Both the position numbers and the translations under genes were made by a program. This document shows, in pieces, positions 21,924 to 35,896 of a stretch of DNA of 64,000 bases; positions within the stretch are counted from its first letter, which is position 1, and the number at the start of each line of letters is the position of its first letter. Origin of the DNA: Leucosporidium creatinivorum (lineage: Eukaryota > Basidiomycota > Microbotryomycetes > Leucosporidiales > Leucosporidiaceae); NCBI GenBank assembly GCA_001600635.1, contig BCKL01000041.1:65637-129636 (forward strand), read 5' to 3'. The notes under the pieces are model-generated. The model saw nothing but the letters and a program-made list of their open reading frames with translations. It had not been told where the DNA came from and made no database searches.

Positions 21924-22484
21924 ACAAGCGGCGGAACCCGATAGTTGGAGGAGACAGTGCATAGCAGCCGTTGACGCTCAGTTTCTCGCGTGTGGGAGGT
22001 CAGCTTTTTGCTCATCTATCGCAGAGTGTCCCAGCAAAGAGCGTGGTCGAGGACCATAGAGCTGTTGGTACTCCGCTTGAACCACGGGAGAATGAGAGGC
22101 TTGGCTACGAGACGTGCAGAAGCAGCGCCAAGCTTCGCATGACCTGCGAGTCTTGCGGGTCGACTCGCTCGGTGCAGGCCATCAAGAGTGGTTTCCAAGC
22201 GGTGGGCTATCATCTCCGTAGAAGGAGGCTGTTGCTTCGGCAATTTAGGACTCGGCTGACCCTCTCTTCTCCTGCCCTCTCCCTCCCTCTCGGCGCTCCT
22301 TCCCCTTTTCGCCCTCCCTCAGCAAACCGGCAAGCGTCGTGCCATGCGTGCTGCTCAGTAGGAGAGTACAGAGTGTAGGAGAAGGGCGAGGTGATAGCTT
22401 CCTGTGCCTTCGTACCAGCGCCCTCAAGCGAGTTCTTCGCCTTTCTCGGCCGACAGAATCCAAAGCAAAGCAACTGATCAAGCT
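21924..22484. other. convergent intergenic region with eIF2 beta gene fragment
   Basis: Between the F-box stop (+) and the ERCC1 stop (-). The stretch 22135-22400 is the duplicated eIF2 beta 3' end; the flanking 200 and 80 bases hold nothing recognisable. Confidence 0.7.
22135..22400 (+). pseudogene. truncated duplicate of the eIF2 beta gene 3' end
   Basis: A 266-base copy of 19465-19746 in the same orientation. It starts inside exon 3 (Met-Thr-Cys-Glu-Ser-Cys) and keeps the donor GTGGGC, a CTCAG acceptor, the last exon ([12 protein letters not shown]) and a stop (TAG in place of TAA), then about 40 bases of shared 3' flank. Compared with the parent I see about four base changes and a gap of about 16 bases in the intron. 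It lacks the first 70% of the gene, including the start and the first zinc-finger cysteines, so it cannot make eIF2 beta. Confidence 0.93.
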
Positions 22485-23781
22485 TCAATTCAGCGCCGGT
22501 CCCTTCTCGCCAGCTTTCTCAGCATTACTCTTCTTCTTCTTCTTCCCTACGACAAAGCTGCCTTCGAAAGCATCACGCAAACGCTTGACCTTCTTGTCGC
22601 CGAGCCCGGGCAGCAACGAGAGCGAGTCTCCGGGGGCCGACACGATCTTCTCGAAGGTCTATGAAAGCGGAGCGAGGTCAGCGATCATCACGTAAGATTG
22701 TCGAGGTGCAGACTCGCCCCAAAATTGCTCGCCAAGGTCGTTACGTCCGTCTTGTTCACTCCGCGCACGCTCGTCAGGGCGCTGGTGAGATGCGCCATGT
22801 AGCTGTTGTCGACCCGCTCCTTGATGAGGTCGGGAGGTTTGCGCTCGAACGACTTGTAGATCTCGAGGTAGCGGGCGACTTCTTGAGCGCTGTTGAAAGC
22901 CGAAAAACGATCAGCTCGGCGATCGCTATAACAACCCCTCAAGGAGGAGGTGAGGCTGAAGGTAGGGCATTAGAAAGCGAAGCAGGGCACTCACCTCCAA
23001 GCGACGATCATGGTGTACTCGTTGACGATGCAGACCTTGGTGAGCTCCTTCATCGCCGCTTGATGGTTGTCGACGTCGCAGTGCACGATCATGAGGCGGA
23101 GGGCGTAGGAATGAGCGAGGTTCTTGATGCGGCCATGGATGTACTCGGGGTGAAGGAGGTGGTAGCGGAGCCTATGCGTGTATAGGCGATCAGCGAGACG
23201 ACCAGCGAGGAGCCAGACCGAACGAGCTCACGAGAGGTAGAGAGCGCCCGAAGTCGCGCCGACTTGGTAATCGCACTTGATGTCTCCATACTCCCAAGCG
23301 ACGCTACGAATGTTGGTAATAACCGGGTTGCCCTTCTGCTCGCGAGTAGGTGCGGAGAGCGCGTTGCGAGTCAGCAGCGGTCCGAGCGAGCGCGAACGGG
23401 CACCAGACCCACCTGACAAACGTTGATGAGGATCGTGTTGGGTGTAGATCTCCTCACTACTCCTCCTGGTCCCGCTACAGCTCCTCCTGCGCCCGCCGCT
23501 GCTCCTCCAGGTCCGTTGCTGGCGTTTTGCAGCACTCGTCCGCCGTTCGGCGCTGCAGGAGCAGGAGCGCGAGGTCCAGTAGTAGGCGCTTTCCCCTTGT
23601 CTGCTGCCGACAGACCGCTGGGACCAGGACGACCGGCGTTGCTGTTGGCGTTGGACGCGCCTGCCGATGACGAAGAGTTGCTGGCGTGGACGGCGCGCGC
23701 AGAGTTGAAGGCGGATGCAGCAGGTCGATTTGGTACAGGACCGCTGCCCGAGGCGACTTGCGGCGTGCCCGAGCTGCTCAT
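22485..23781 (-). CDS. RAD10: ERCC1/RAD10 subunit of the structure-specific repair endonuclease
   Basis: Partner of XPF/Rad1 that cuts 5' of DNA lesions in nucleotide excision repair and helps in crosslink repair and single-strand annealing. Five exons: 23413-23781, 23232-23335, 22995-23171, 22718-22889, 22485-22658; 331 residues. After a low-complexity Ser/Pro/Gly N-terminus, the central domain is very well conserved: NTILINVCQKGNPVITNIR, VAWEYGDIKCDYQVG, LYLSLRYHLLHPEYIHGRI, CDVDNHQ, VAWSAQEVARYLEIYKSFE, RKPPDLIKERVD. The tandem helix-hairpin-helix region follows (VNKTDVTTLASNFG, LLPGLGDKKVKRLRDAF). The fourth intron (22659-22717) has a GC donor (GCGAGT); using it is the only way to join SNFG to TFEKIV in frame. 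The gene faces the beta-helix gene divergently. Confidence 0.96.
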
Positions 23782-24122
23782 CGCCGAGAAGTCAAGAGAT
23801 TTGGCAGGAGCAAGAGGAGCGCGAGCAGCTCGGCGCTCGTTCTCTCTCTCGCCGAGGAGCTACTCAGCCTTCGACAGAGCGATGCATTTACAATTGTTCG
23901 ACTGCTGCCGCTCTGCTACAGATACCCACCCCTGTTCCAGCTCATCAACTTGCCCCTTCCGGCCTGCGAAGAGGCGGGCGCTCCGTCACTTGGAATCGCT
24001 CTCGCTGGCTTGGACTCTTGCACTTCACTCGTACAGCAACGCTGTTGCTGTCTCGTCTTCTAGTTACACCAGCTCTCGCTACACTCAGCCTCCGACACAC
24101 CTTTCGCTCGACTTGCCGAGCC
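23782..24122. promoter_or_regulatory. divergent promoter region, ERCC1 / beta-helix gene
   Basis: About 340 bases between two start codons pointing apart. A possible acceptor-like CTACAG occurs at 23917-23922 but no exon can be supported. Presumed bidirectional promoter. Confidence 0.4.
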
Positions 24123-26686
24123 ATGTCGACCCACCTCTTTCACCCGCTGCCTGGATCTCCTTCGCCCGAGAACGACAACGGCGCGGCCATCACCAACATC
24201 TTCAAAGAAGGAGGACCGGGGACTACCGTTCTGCTCGTACCCAAGGCGACCTACGTCCTATTCACCTCCATCGACTTTACGCACGCCCGAACCACGCTCG
24301 CAACCGAGGGCTACCCCACTTTCGAGTCGGGAGAGCAGGCCATCCTCGAGACGCGAGGAGAGAAGGAAGCTGGAGCGGTCAACATGTTCAACAAGGCCGA
24401 GGTGGCGCTCAAGCGGGTGCACTTGCGCGGCTGCCGAGGCTGGGGCAGAACCAAGCCCGAGAGCAAGGAGGAGGAGGAGCGATTGAAGAAGGAGGGCAAG
24501 CTGGGATGGATTGAGGGTGGTGGAGCGCTCGTGTGGATGGGTGGACCTCAGAGTCACGATGCTGTCGTCGAAGGCTGCCGTCTTGAGGATCCCCGAGGTT
24601 GGACCGCCGTGAGCCCTTTCGCCGAGCTGTGGGTTTTTCAGCTTCAATACTGACTGCTAGACACTCCAGGTTCATGTCTGCGACTGGGCGATGCGCAACA
24701 AGGTCCTCAATAACCTCGTCGGGCCTTGCGGTCAAGAGGGTTCGTCACGAGACGATTTCGGCGCTCGACTTTCGCTGACCTCTCACTCTCCTCAGCTGGC
24801 GGTGGACCTTGGGCTGACGGTCTCAGTATCGCCGGAGTCAACAGTCTCATCTCAGGCAACACTGTCATCGACGCTACCGACGTGAGCCTCTTGACGTCGA
24901 CAGTGCGAGCGAGCACAGCTAACCTTTCGATCCTCTCTCAACAGGGCGCCATCGTCGTCTTCTGCGCTCCAGGATCTACCATCGCCAACAACACCATCAT
25001 TGCTCGAGGACGAGATGTACTCGGCGCCATCAACATGGTCGACGACTTTCCCTTCGACCGAGACTTCAAGGACACGCGAGTCGTCGGCAACACCATCCGC
25101 TCCGAGGGGGCCTTCATTCGTCTTGCTATCGGGTGAGCTGCTTGCTGCTTCTCTGTCAAGCTCCGTGCTGACCCTCTCTCGACAGATGCGGACCTACCTG
25201 CTGGTCGCCTTGGTTCGAGGGCCACACTCTCGTTCGTTCTCGTTGCTCGTGTGGCTCTGCTATGTAGCTCACTCGCATCTTCCGTACACAGAACCACGGG
25301 GGAAGCGTCACCAACAATTACTTCGGCCCAGGCCGAATGGGCTACGCCATCGCACTCTCGGGCGTCAAAGACTGGACCGTCCTCGGCAACACGATCCTCC
25401 CGGGCACTCGCTTCACGGGCAACATGGAGCGCTGCCTCGGCAACGCACCTCCCACTCCCTTCCTCAAGCAGTGGGCGGACCGCCAGCGCACCGAGAACAT
25501 GGAGCTGCAAGATGGATTCGTCAACGGCGAGGCGAGTTGGCTCATCGGAGTTGACCCAGGAGCAGGACCGAAGCTCGATTACGAGGGGGGGCAGCTCACA
25601 CTCAACTCGCGTGGAGCTTCGCTTGCTGGGGAGGGAGGAATCGTCCTTCGTGGTGCTCGGTGGGAGGTCAGCCACAAGGGCGACTTCCTTCTTCGCGCGG
25701 CTAAGGACGAGTCGACTGAGGTCGGGCACGGCAAGGTGCTCTGGAGCAGTGGGAGCGGATCGCACGACGCGCAGGATCCGGTACTTGACTTCAAGGAGGA
25801 CGGTATCCTCGCCATTCGCTCGAACGGCGGCTCGGGCTCGACCATCTGGGATCCTACCTCCTACCTCAAACCGCATCTCGACAAGCTTGCCTCTCTCGAG
25901 CCACTCAAGAAGAAGCCCGACCCCTCGAAATGGGCCTCCCACCCCTCTCTCCTCCTCTCCAATGAATCGCCCTTCCTCAAACTCCGAACGGAGGACGGCA
26001 ACCTCGTCTTCGCCACCTCCTACGAGTACTCGCACGCCGACAACTGGAGCATTCAGTCGGGACAGTGGATCGCTATCGCTCCCGCCTCGCTTCGGGGCTT
26101 CCAACCGACCGAGGAGCAGTCTTCGTTTTCGGCCGAGCCTCCTCGCCAGGATGGCCCGCCTCCCATCCCTCCTCGTCAACACCACTTCTCCTCCTTCGTC
26201 AAGGATCTCTCTTCCAACCTCCAGAACTTTGACAAGAGCAATCCTGGCGCCTTCTTCAACAACCTCACCTCCCAGCAATCTCAGCAGCAGCAAGGCGCTC
26301 CTCCCATCCCTCCTCGCCCCGACACCTGCCCCGCTTCCTCCTCCTCCTCCCACAAACCCGTCTTCCTCTTCCTCAACCCCGTAACCCAGCAACTTACTCT
26401 CCACTCCTCGGCCTCCCCCGCGCACCCCGAGCCAGAGCACATCCACTGGATCATGCCCGCCGAGCCCGTCTCTCCCCCCGCCGACAAGTCCTGGTTCGCG
26501 ATGCAGTACGACTCGAACGCGGTGCTTTATTGCCAGAGGGGCGAGGAAGTCTTTGTTCCGTGGGCTAGTCATACGGGTGGAGATCGGGGGTTGAAGTTGG
26601 TGTTGAAGGGAGATGAAGAGGACGGAGGACCGGCGCTGGAGCTGGTTGAGAAGGATGGGAAGGAGGCTTGGAGTAGTAGGGGTTGA
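24123..26686 (+). CDS. right-handed beta-helix protein with C-terminal B-type lectin domain
   Basis: Six exons: 24123-24608, 24670-24739, 24796-24881, 24945-25132, 25186-25231, 25292-26686; 756 residues. The N-terminal 390 residues have the spaced Asn/Gly-rich coils of a parallel beta-helix (pectate-lyase-like fold): VHVCDWAMRNKVLNNLVG, LSIAGVNSLISGNTVIDATD, FCAPGSTIANNTIIARG, TRVVGNTIRSEGAFIRL, HGGSVTNNYFGPGRMGYAIA, WTVLGNTILPGTRFTGN. The C-terminal part resembles bulb-type (B) lectins, e.g. VLWSSGS and PVLDFKEDGILAIRSNG, with a second match around WFAMQYDSNAVLYCQRG; between them lies a Pro-rich linker with two PPIPPR motifs that could bind SH3 domains. No signal peptide or transmembrane helix is visible, so it seems cytosolic or secreted by another route. 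Catalytic residues of known lyases are not recognised. Function unknown; sugar binding is inferred. Confidence 0.75.
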
Positions 26687-27009
26687 GCGTGAGGCAGAGT
26701 ACGCGTTGATCGTATTCTTGAGTGACTTTTATCGTGGCCTATACGTCTCGAACTCTCGCGCGAAGTGGCTTCTCGGCGAAGAGGCTCCGTTGCTGCAGCT
26801 GCGCAGAGCCTCGATGCGTGGCGCTATAGCTCCTCTGTCGGCGAGTGTACGAGGATGCCTTGCGAAGCAGTACCATAGCCGCTCCTCCAGGTCTTGGCGC
26901 TTCAACGCAACTCTCGGCGATACTCAAGCTGGTTACTCTGCACCAGACAAGCCTCAAGGCGGAAAGTGGTACACTACAAGAGACACCAAAACAATCTAAG
27001 CTCCTTCCA
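26687..27009. other. convergent intergenic region
   Basis: About 320 bases between the stops of the beta-helix gene (+) and the JTB-like gene (-). Probably the two 3' UTRs; nothing else seen. Confidence 0.5.
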
Positions 27010-28089
27010 CTATGACACCGACATGCCTATCCGTGCTGCTAGCGTCCCGTATTGCCTTGAGGCGAGGGCTCGATGCCGGTAGATGAGGACGGCGACCGAG
27101 ACGAGCGCGAAGAAGATGTTGCAGAGCTGTTGGTAAGTGAAGGAGTTAGCTCGAGTACCCAGAGGTGGCGAGAAAGGCAATAAAACCCACCACAAACTCG
27201 AAGAAGTCGGCTCGCTCCTTCGTGACAACCCGAGTGCACGCCTCCCAAGTGTAGACCTCTTGAAGCTGTCTCCTCTCCACCGACCTCCCCTGCATCTCTG
27301 CTTCTGCCCTCCTCGTTCTTCTTCGTCTGACCTCCCTCTCGCCCTCGTCGTCGGCCTCCCCTCGCAGCGCATCCTGCAGATCCTCATCATCCAAGCCCTC
27401 TGGGTCCGGGTCCAGCTCCAACGCTTCTTCTACCGTAGCTTCATCCGGCAAGACGGGCTTCCACTCCTCCTCTTGCTGCTGTTGCTGACGGTCGTTCGGG
27501 GAGGCAGGAGGGGTTGGTGAACGATCGCCGGCGGGGGTGTTGTGGAAGGAGGTCGGCGAGTTGGCGCTGGATGGGTTGAGCAGGACGCAGGTGAGTGCTC
27601 GTCTGTTGCCGTATACTTTGCAAACGGGGCTGCCGAGCTGTTGGGAATGAAAGCGAAGGGCGGAGTTAGCCTCGACGTGCGGGAGCGCGTGCCCTTTAGG
27701 CTAGCGGGAGATCCTCCTGCTCTACTACAGAGAGAGGCAAGTGCTCACCTCGTTTGCTGGACAAGGGCTACATTCCCCTGTGCTTCGACATGCGAAATCT
27801 CCTGCTAGCGAGGTGCCGGGAGGGAGCCTCGACGACGAGATGGGGCGCGCTGAGTTGGAGTTGGGCGAAGCGGGCAGCACTGCGCGTTTGAAGAGGCGAG
27901 GGAGGGAGAGAGCTGATGATGGTGAAGTGCAGAGTGCTCTACAAGGGTACAATGCGGGTCAGCGAACAGCGACAAGAAGCGCGAGTCCAAGCCCAAGCGC
28001 GAGGCGTCAAACAGACGGCGAAGAGCTTACAGGAGGAGTAGTAATGGTAGTAATGATCTTGTACAGGATAGTACTGTTGCTGTCCGCAT
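27010..28089 (-). CDS. JTB-like type I membrane protein
   Basis: Four exons: 28031-28089, 27749-27938, 27191-27637, 27010-27126; 270 residues. Exon 1 and the first bases of exon 2 build a strong signal peptide (MRTATVLSCTRS, then LLPLLLLLLALCT). The lumenal part has a Cys cluster, CRSTGECSPCPANE joined to LGSPVCKVYGNRRALTC, then after an acidic linker VYTWEACTRV. A single transmembrane helix (LCNIFFALVSVAVLIYRHR) and a short basic tail end the protein. The order signal peptide, CxxC-type cluster, E-x-C-x-x-C-P, short spacer, helix matches the JTB (jumping translocation breakpoint) family, which in animals is about 146 residues; the extra length is the Gln/Glu/Pro-rich linker. JTB proteins have been tied to the secretory pathway, mitochondria and cytokinesis, without a settled activity. 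Assignment is by pattern only. Confidence 0.65.
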
Positions 28090-28216
28090 CTCGGCCCCGA
28101 TCAAATCCCCTACAGAAGTCGAAGCAGTCACAAACGAAGCGAAGCGAAGCGGAGCCAAGGGGAGAAGCGAGCTCGAAGTCGTCGCTTTGACTGCTACCAT
28201 ATCGTGCTACAGAGAG
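28090..28216. promoter_or_regulatory. short divergent promoter, JTB-like / THO7
   Basis: Only 127 bases separate the two start codons, so both genes share one very compact promoter and both 5' UTRs must be short. Confidence 0.6.
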
Positions 28217-29402
28217 ATGGACACCGAGAGTGAGTCTCTTCTTCCTGTACCTCACTAGCACTGCTCACTCTGTACCTCTTTACAGGCCTGCACGAAGTCG
28301 CCCGTCTGCGCGCTCACCACGATGTCAAGTCGCTCAAGTACGCCGCTCTCACGCTGCCCTCCGTCTCTGCTGCACACTAACAGCTCTGTCGACCTACAGA
28401 AAGGTCATCAAGGACTTTTACGCCCTCGCCGACTCTCAAATCGCCGGGCAAGAGCTGTGCGTTCATCCTCCGCTTGCTCTGCCCTCTCATCAGCTCGACT
28501 GACGCGCTCTGCACCTCACTACAGACAAGCAGCGCACGAAACGTTCATGATGGGCTTGGACCAGCTCGCACAACACCTCTCCAGGACGGCTAGGCTGCAG
28601 CGAGTGACAGAGATGGAGGTAGCGGGTTATAGTGAGGAAGCAGCGGCTACTGGTGAGTTTTGAGCAGGCCTTGCTCTCCCTGAATACGCCTACTGACCCT
28701 TGCTCGCCCCTGATGCTAGAGGCCACCAGCGCCGAGACCTCGGACCGCCTTGTCGACCTCACCGAGCGACTTCGTGAAGCCCAGCAGGAGCGCGCTAGGC
28801 GGATCGAGTACGACACCATCGCCAAGACGATCAGCAAGCTACCAACTCGCGAAAAGGGCAAGGAGTATGTCTCCTGTTCTCGCCCTCGCTTCCCTCCTCC
28901 AAGCTCCCTCTGCCGAGCAGCTGCTGATTCTCAGCTCAATCACGCAGGACCAAGGAGAAGCTGGTGGACGATATCGCAACGCTCAAGGAGGAAGAAGAGA
29001 CCTACGCTGGTACATGGAAGCAGCGACGGGAGGCCTTCGACCAGATTGTCGACTCGCTCGAGCGGATGGGAGAGGCTCTTCGGTGCGGCGTCTTGGCTTC
29101 CTCTGATATTGATGGAGGTGAGCTGACGTTCTCTCATGCACAGAGACGAGAAAGCCGAGCAAGAACGGCGGCGAGCTCTCGACGAAGACGACAACGAAGC
29201 GCCACCGCCGCCGACTGGAGCGGACGGTGCACCTCTCGATCCCAACGCCAAGCCGTTCGAGCCTTCGAGCGGTACAGCTAAGAGTACACCGCAGCCGGGC
29301 GAGGGGGAGCAGTCAATAGCAAGCGGAGAGGGCGGAGAGGCTCAAGCGATGGAAGGCGTCGAGCAGGAGGAAGGCGAGGAGAAGGAGGAGGGAGAGGCAT
29401 GA
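28217..29402 (+). CDS. THOC7: THO complex subunit 7 (THOC7/Mft1-like)
   Basis: Coiled-coil subunit of the nuclear THO/TREX complex that couples transcription to mRNA export. Seven exons: 28217-28229, 28286-28337, 28400-28456, 28525-28652, 28720-28864, 28948-29082, 29144-29402; 262 residues. Exon 1 is 13 bases. Long heptad-rich helices run from residue 20 to about 175. Family landmarks are KVIKDFYALADSQ, the stretch LREAQQERARRIEYDTIAKT followed by ISKLPTRE, and DIATLKEEEETYAGTWKQRREAF, which matches the EYDALAKVI..HP.R and RRKQF regions of THOC7. The last 85 residues are an acidic Glu/Gly-rich tail typical of fungal versions. Shares a 127-base promoter with the JTB-like gene. Confidence 0.88.
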
Positions 29403-29530
29403 CGAGGTACTGTAGCAGCGCGTCTTGTGTGTATAGTTCTTTCTTGTCATTCCCCTAGTTGTCAAACATACACATCCATCTACAGCAGCAGCCTCAACTA
29501 ACGAGCGCGTGAGCCTAACCGATGAGCGCC

Positions 29531-33166
<3,636 letters not shown>

Positions 33167-33307
33167 GGGGCGCAAGATGGAGCGGAGAGTAATGTGCTGT
33201 AGTGAAGTTGTACTGCGAGATATAGCGCCCAGGCGTAGGCTGCGCGAGACGAGTATGGCTGAGTCGCGGTTCGGTCGAGATTGGCGGAGTCGAAGCTTGT
33301 TCGACGT
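33167..33307 (-). other. ALA1: candidate non-AUG (ACG) mitochondrial leader of ALA1
   Basis: The 47 codons just upstream of the ALA1 ATG are in frame, contain no stop and read as a mitochondrial presequence: they begin ACG-TCG-AAC-AAG-CTT-CGA at 33307, contain about eleven Arg/Lys against one Asp and no Glu, and are rich in Ser, Leu and Thr (for example [20 protein letters not shown]). Just upstream of the ACG the same frame turns acidic (several Glu codons). The ACG has G at position -3. In S. cerevisiae the single ALA1 gene starts its mitochondrial isoform at in-frame ACG codons upstream of the ATG, and other yeasts use GUG. Use of this ACG here is inferred, not shown. Confidence 0.6.
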
Positions 33308-33387
33308 CTCGGCGCGAAGGCCAGTTCGACTCTTGTGCTCCTTCGCTTCTCGCTCGTTCTCGGTTTCTGACGGTACAGCTACTTAGG

Positions 33388-35712
33388 ATGCGCTCTGTGG
33401 TACTGCCTCTGCTCTGCTTGGCTCCAACACTCGTTCTCGCTTCCTCCTTCGCCCTCTCGCCTCTCGACAAGCCTCGCTCCGCCTTTCTCGAGGACGTGCT
33501 GGAAAGCAACTCGGCGGATCAAAAGTACTGCAAGGTGAGTGGTCTCTACAGCTTCCGAGAATGCTCTCGCTTACCCTGAATACCACCCTACAGCTCAGCG
33601 GCGAGATTCAGGACGCATGTTGCGATTACGCGACGGTCGAGCAGACCAACAACGACCTCTTTGCGGCCCTGCACGACATTGTAGCAACACCTTACTTTCG
33701 CTACCACAAGGTGAGCTCCGTTGCCCGAGCTTCATCGCCATTCCAGCCCTCTCAATCGCTCCCCTTCGCTGCACTTCGTTCTCCGACGTGTCGGCTCGGC
33801 CTTGGTCATCGCTGACACGACAATTTTCGATTCTCTCAGGTTGATCTATTCCGAGAATGTCCTTTCTGGCAAGAGGACGGTAGCTGCATGAACCGAGCTT
33901 GCAGCGTCGAGACGACCGAGGAGGTGAGTGGCGCTCGCTTAAGTCGCGTTCCCGCGTCATGCCACTGACATCTCACCTCTTATTTCGCGTAGGAGCACAT
34001 CCCCGAAGCATGGCGATCACAAGCTCTCGGCAAGCTGAAGCACACCAAGGCCTCCCTCGTACGTTTGACTGCTTCTCGGAGTCCAGCTCGGCGCTCACGA
34101 CCTTGTCCATTCACAGACCAACGAGCCTTCAGACGATGCCTGCACCATCAGCGATAGCGATTTTTGCGTTCTCGAGGATGAGGCAGATTCAGGTAGGTCT
34201 GCCTACCCCCCTTCCTCGCCAGCTGAGCTCACCTCCTTCCCTCACCTTCGCAGAGGGCGTCTACGTCGACCTCCTCGAAAATCCCGAACGCTTCACCGGC
34301 TACGCAGGCCAATCCTCCTCTCGTGTATGGAAAGCCATCTACGAGGAGAACTGCTTCGCCCCCGTGCCCTACATCGACCCATCTCGCTCGACCTCGGAGG
34401 GAGGAACTGGCTTCGCTCCCCTCAATGGCTTTGGCATGTCGAGCCTGCCTAGCCCACCAGGAGGAAGCGGATGGGGCGATAGTGAGAAGAAGCTCATTGG
34501 GAGCTTGGCGGGACCCAAGGATGGAGGGGATGAGATCTGCCTCGAGAAGCGTGTGTTCTACCGCGTCATCTCTGGTGAGTCTTCTCATACCTAATTCGAA
34601 GCCGTCAGCTCACCTCTTGTGACATTTGTAGGACTCCATGCTTCCATCTCGATCCACATCTGCGACGACTACCTCGACCAGCAGACGGGAGAATGGGTGA
34701 GCTCCTCGCCGAACACTGCTCAGCGATCATAATACTAACTCTGACCCTCTTCGTTAGGCCCCCAACCTCCAATGCTTCATCACTCGCATCGGACAGCACC
34801 CCGAGCGCCTCCAAAACGTCTACTTCACCTACGTCCTCCTCCTGCGCGCCCTCTCCAAATCCGGTCCTCAACTCCTTCGCACCCTTCAAGACACCTCGAG
34901 CGAGGCTGCCACTATCAAGAAGCTCAGCACGCTCGTCGATGTAGCCACTGGCTGCCCTAGCACCTTTGACGAAACGAGCATGTTCTCAGGTCCTTCCGCC
35001 GAGGTTCGTCTTCCAAACTCCTTGCCTCGACGTCGAGTCCGACGCTAACGCTCTCCACCTGTCCCAGATCCTCAAGACCGAGTTCAAGGAGCACTTCCGC
35101 AACGTCTCTCGCATCATGGACTGCGTCGGCTGCGACAAATGCCGCCTCTGGGGCAAGATGCAAGTCACTGGCCTCGGGACGGCGCTCAAGCTTCTCTTCT
35201 CCTACGATGGCGAGTCGGCCCTCCCCCTTCCTTCCTCCGGAGCAGTGGATAAGGATGACCCCTCCGCTATCGTCCTATCCCGGAGCGAGGTCGTCGCCTT
35301 CGTCAATACCCTGCATCGCCTCTCCGAGTCGCTCGCGGCGGTCGACAAGTTCCGCCTTCTGTGGGCGCACAGGAACGATAAGCGGGATCGCGAGAAGCAG
35401 GAGCAGAAGCTGGAGACGACATCAGCTGGAAAGGCCGCCCCGCCGCCGAAGGAGGAGTCTACTAGCGCCGCCAAGTCCAAGCCGAGCAGCGTGAGGCAGG
35501 CAGCAGCCGTCAAGGAGTCGGTGCACGCCGAGTTGGAGGATCGGGGACGCGTCTCAGCTGCTGTGCCGATACCTACGCCAGCAAGCAACAGCTCGCGAGG
35601 CTCGTGGGAGGATGGAAGGAAGGGCGTGCTCGAGCGGTTGGTAGACTATTGCCGAGAGGGGTGGGCGGTTTGTGTAGAAAAGACGGGGAGGTATCTTAAG
35701 ACCGAGTTGTAA
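33388..35712 (+). CDS. ERO1: ERO1 endoplasmic reticulum oxidoreductin
   Basis: FAD-dependent thiol oxidase of the ER lumen that re-oxidises protein disulfide isomerase and hands electrons to oxygen. Nine exons: 33388-33534, 33594-33710, 33840-33923, 33993-34058, 34117-34192, 34254-34574, 34632-34696, 34758-35003, 35068-35712; 588 residues. A signal peptide opens the protein ([20 protein letters not shown]). The shuttle Cys pair region is [21 protein letters not shown]-binding landmarks are [36 protein letters not shown] and the active-site CxxCxxC in [13 protein letters not shown]. The C-terminal extension is low-complexity with a final amphipathic stretch and ends in KTEL, a K/HDEL-like retrieval signal. 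Faces ALA1 divergently with 221 bases between starts. Confidence 0.97.
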
Positions 35713-35896
35713 TCGGGGCGGCCTTTTTGGGTACTTGCGGCCTCGCTGCGATGCGAACTCCGAGACCGACTCGCTCGCGCCGAGCATGCTGAGCCGAGTT
35801 TGACGGCGCTCGCTCTTGACTCTCTCGCTCGGTCCAGTCGAGAGCTATGATATAAGTATATTACTATTTGCATGTCGTCCCCTCCGTCACACTACT

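Noticed and set aside
21971-22378. Open frame fusing upstream sequence to the eIF2 beta fragment
   Set aside because: The upstream half is unconserved and the downstream half reads into the intron of the copy, so it is a chance frame within a gene fragment.
19465-22400. Transposon explanation for the eIF2 beta repeat
   Set aside because: I see no transposase, no terminal inverted repeats, no poly-A tail and no short target duplication at the borders; the repeat is host gene sequence.
24938-26572. A 544-residue open frame on the minus strand
   Set aside because: It lies antisense to the large last exon of the beta-helix gene, is Arg/Gly/Val-rich as GC-rich antisense frames are, and resembles nothing known.
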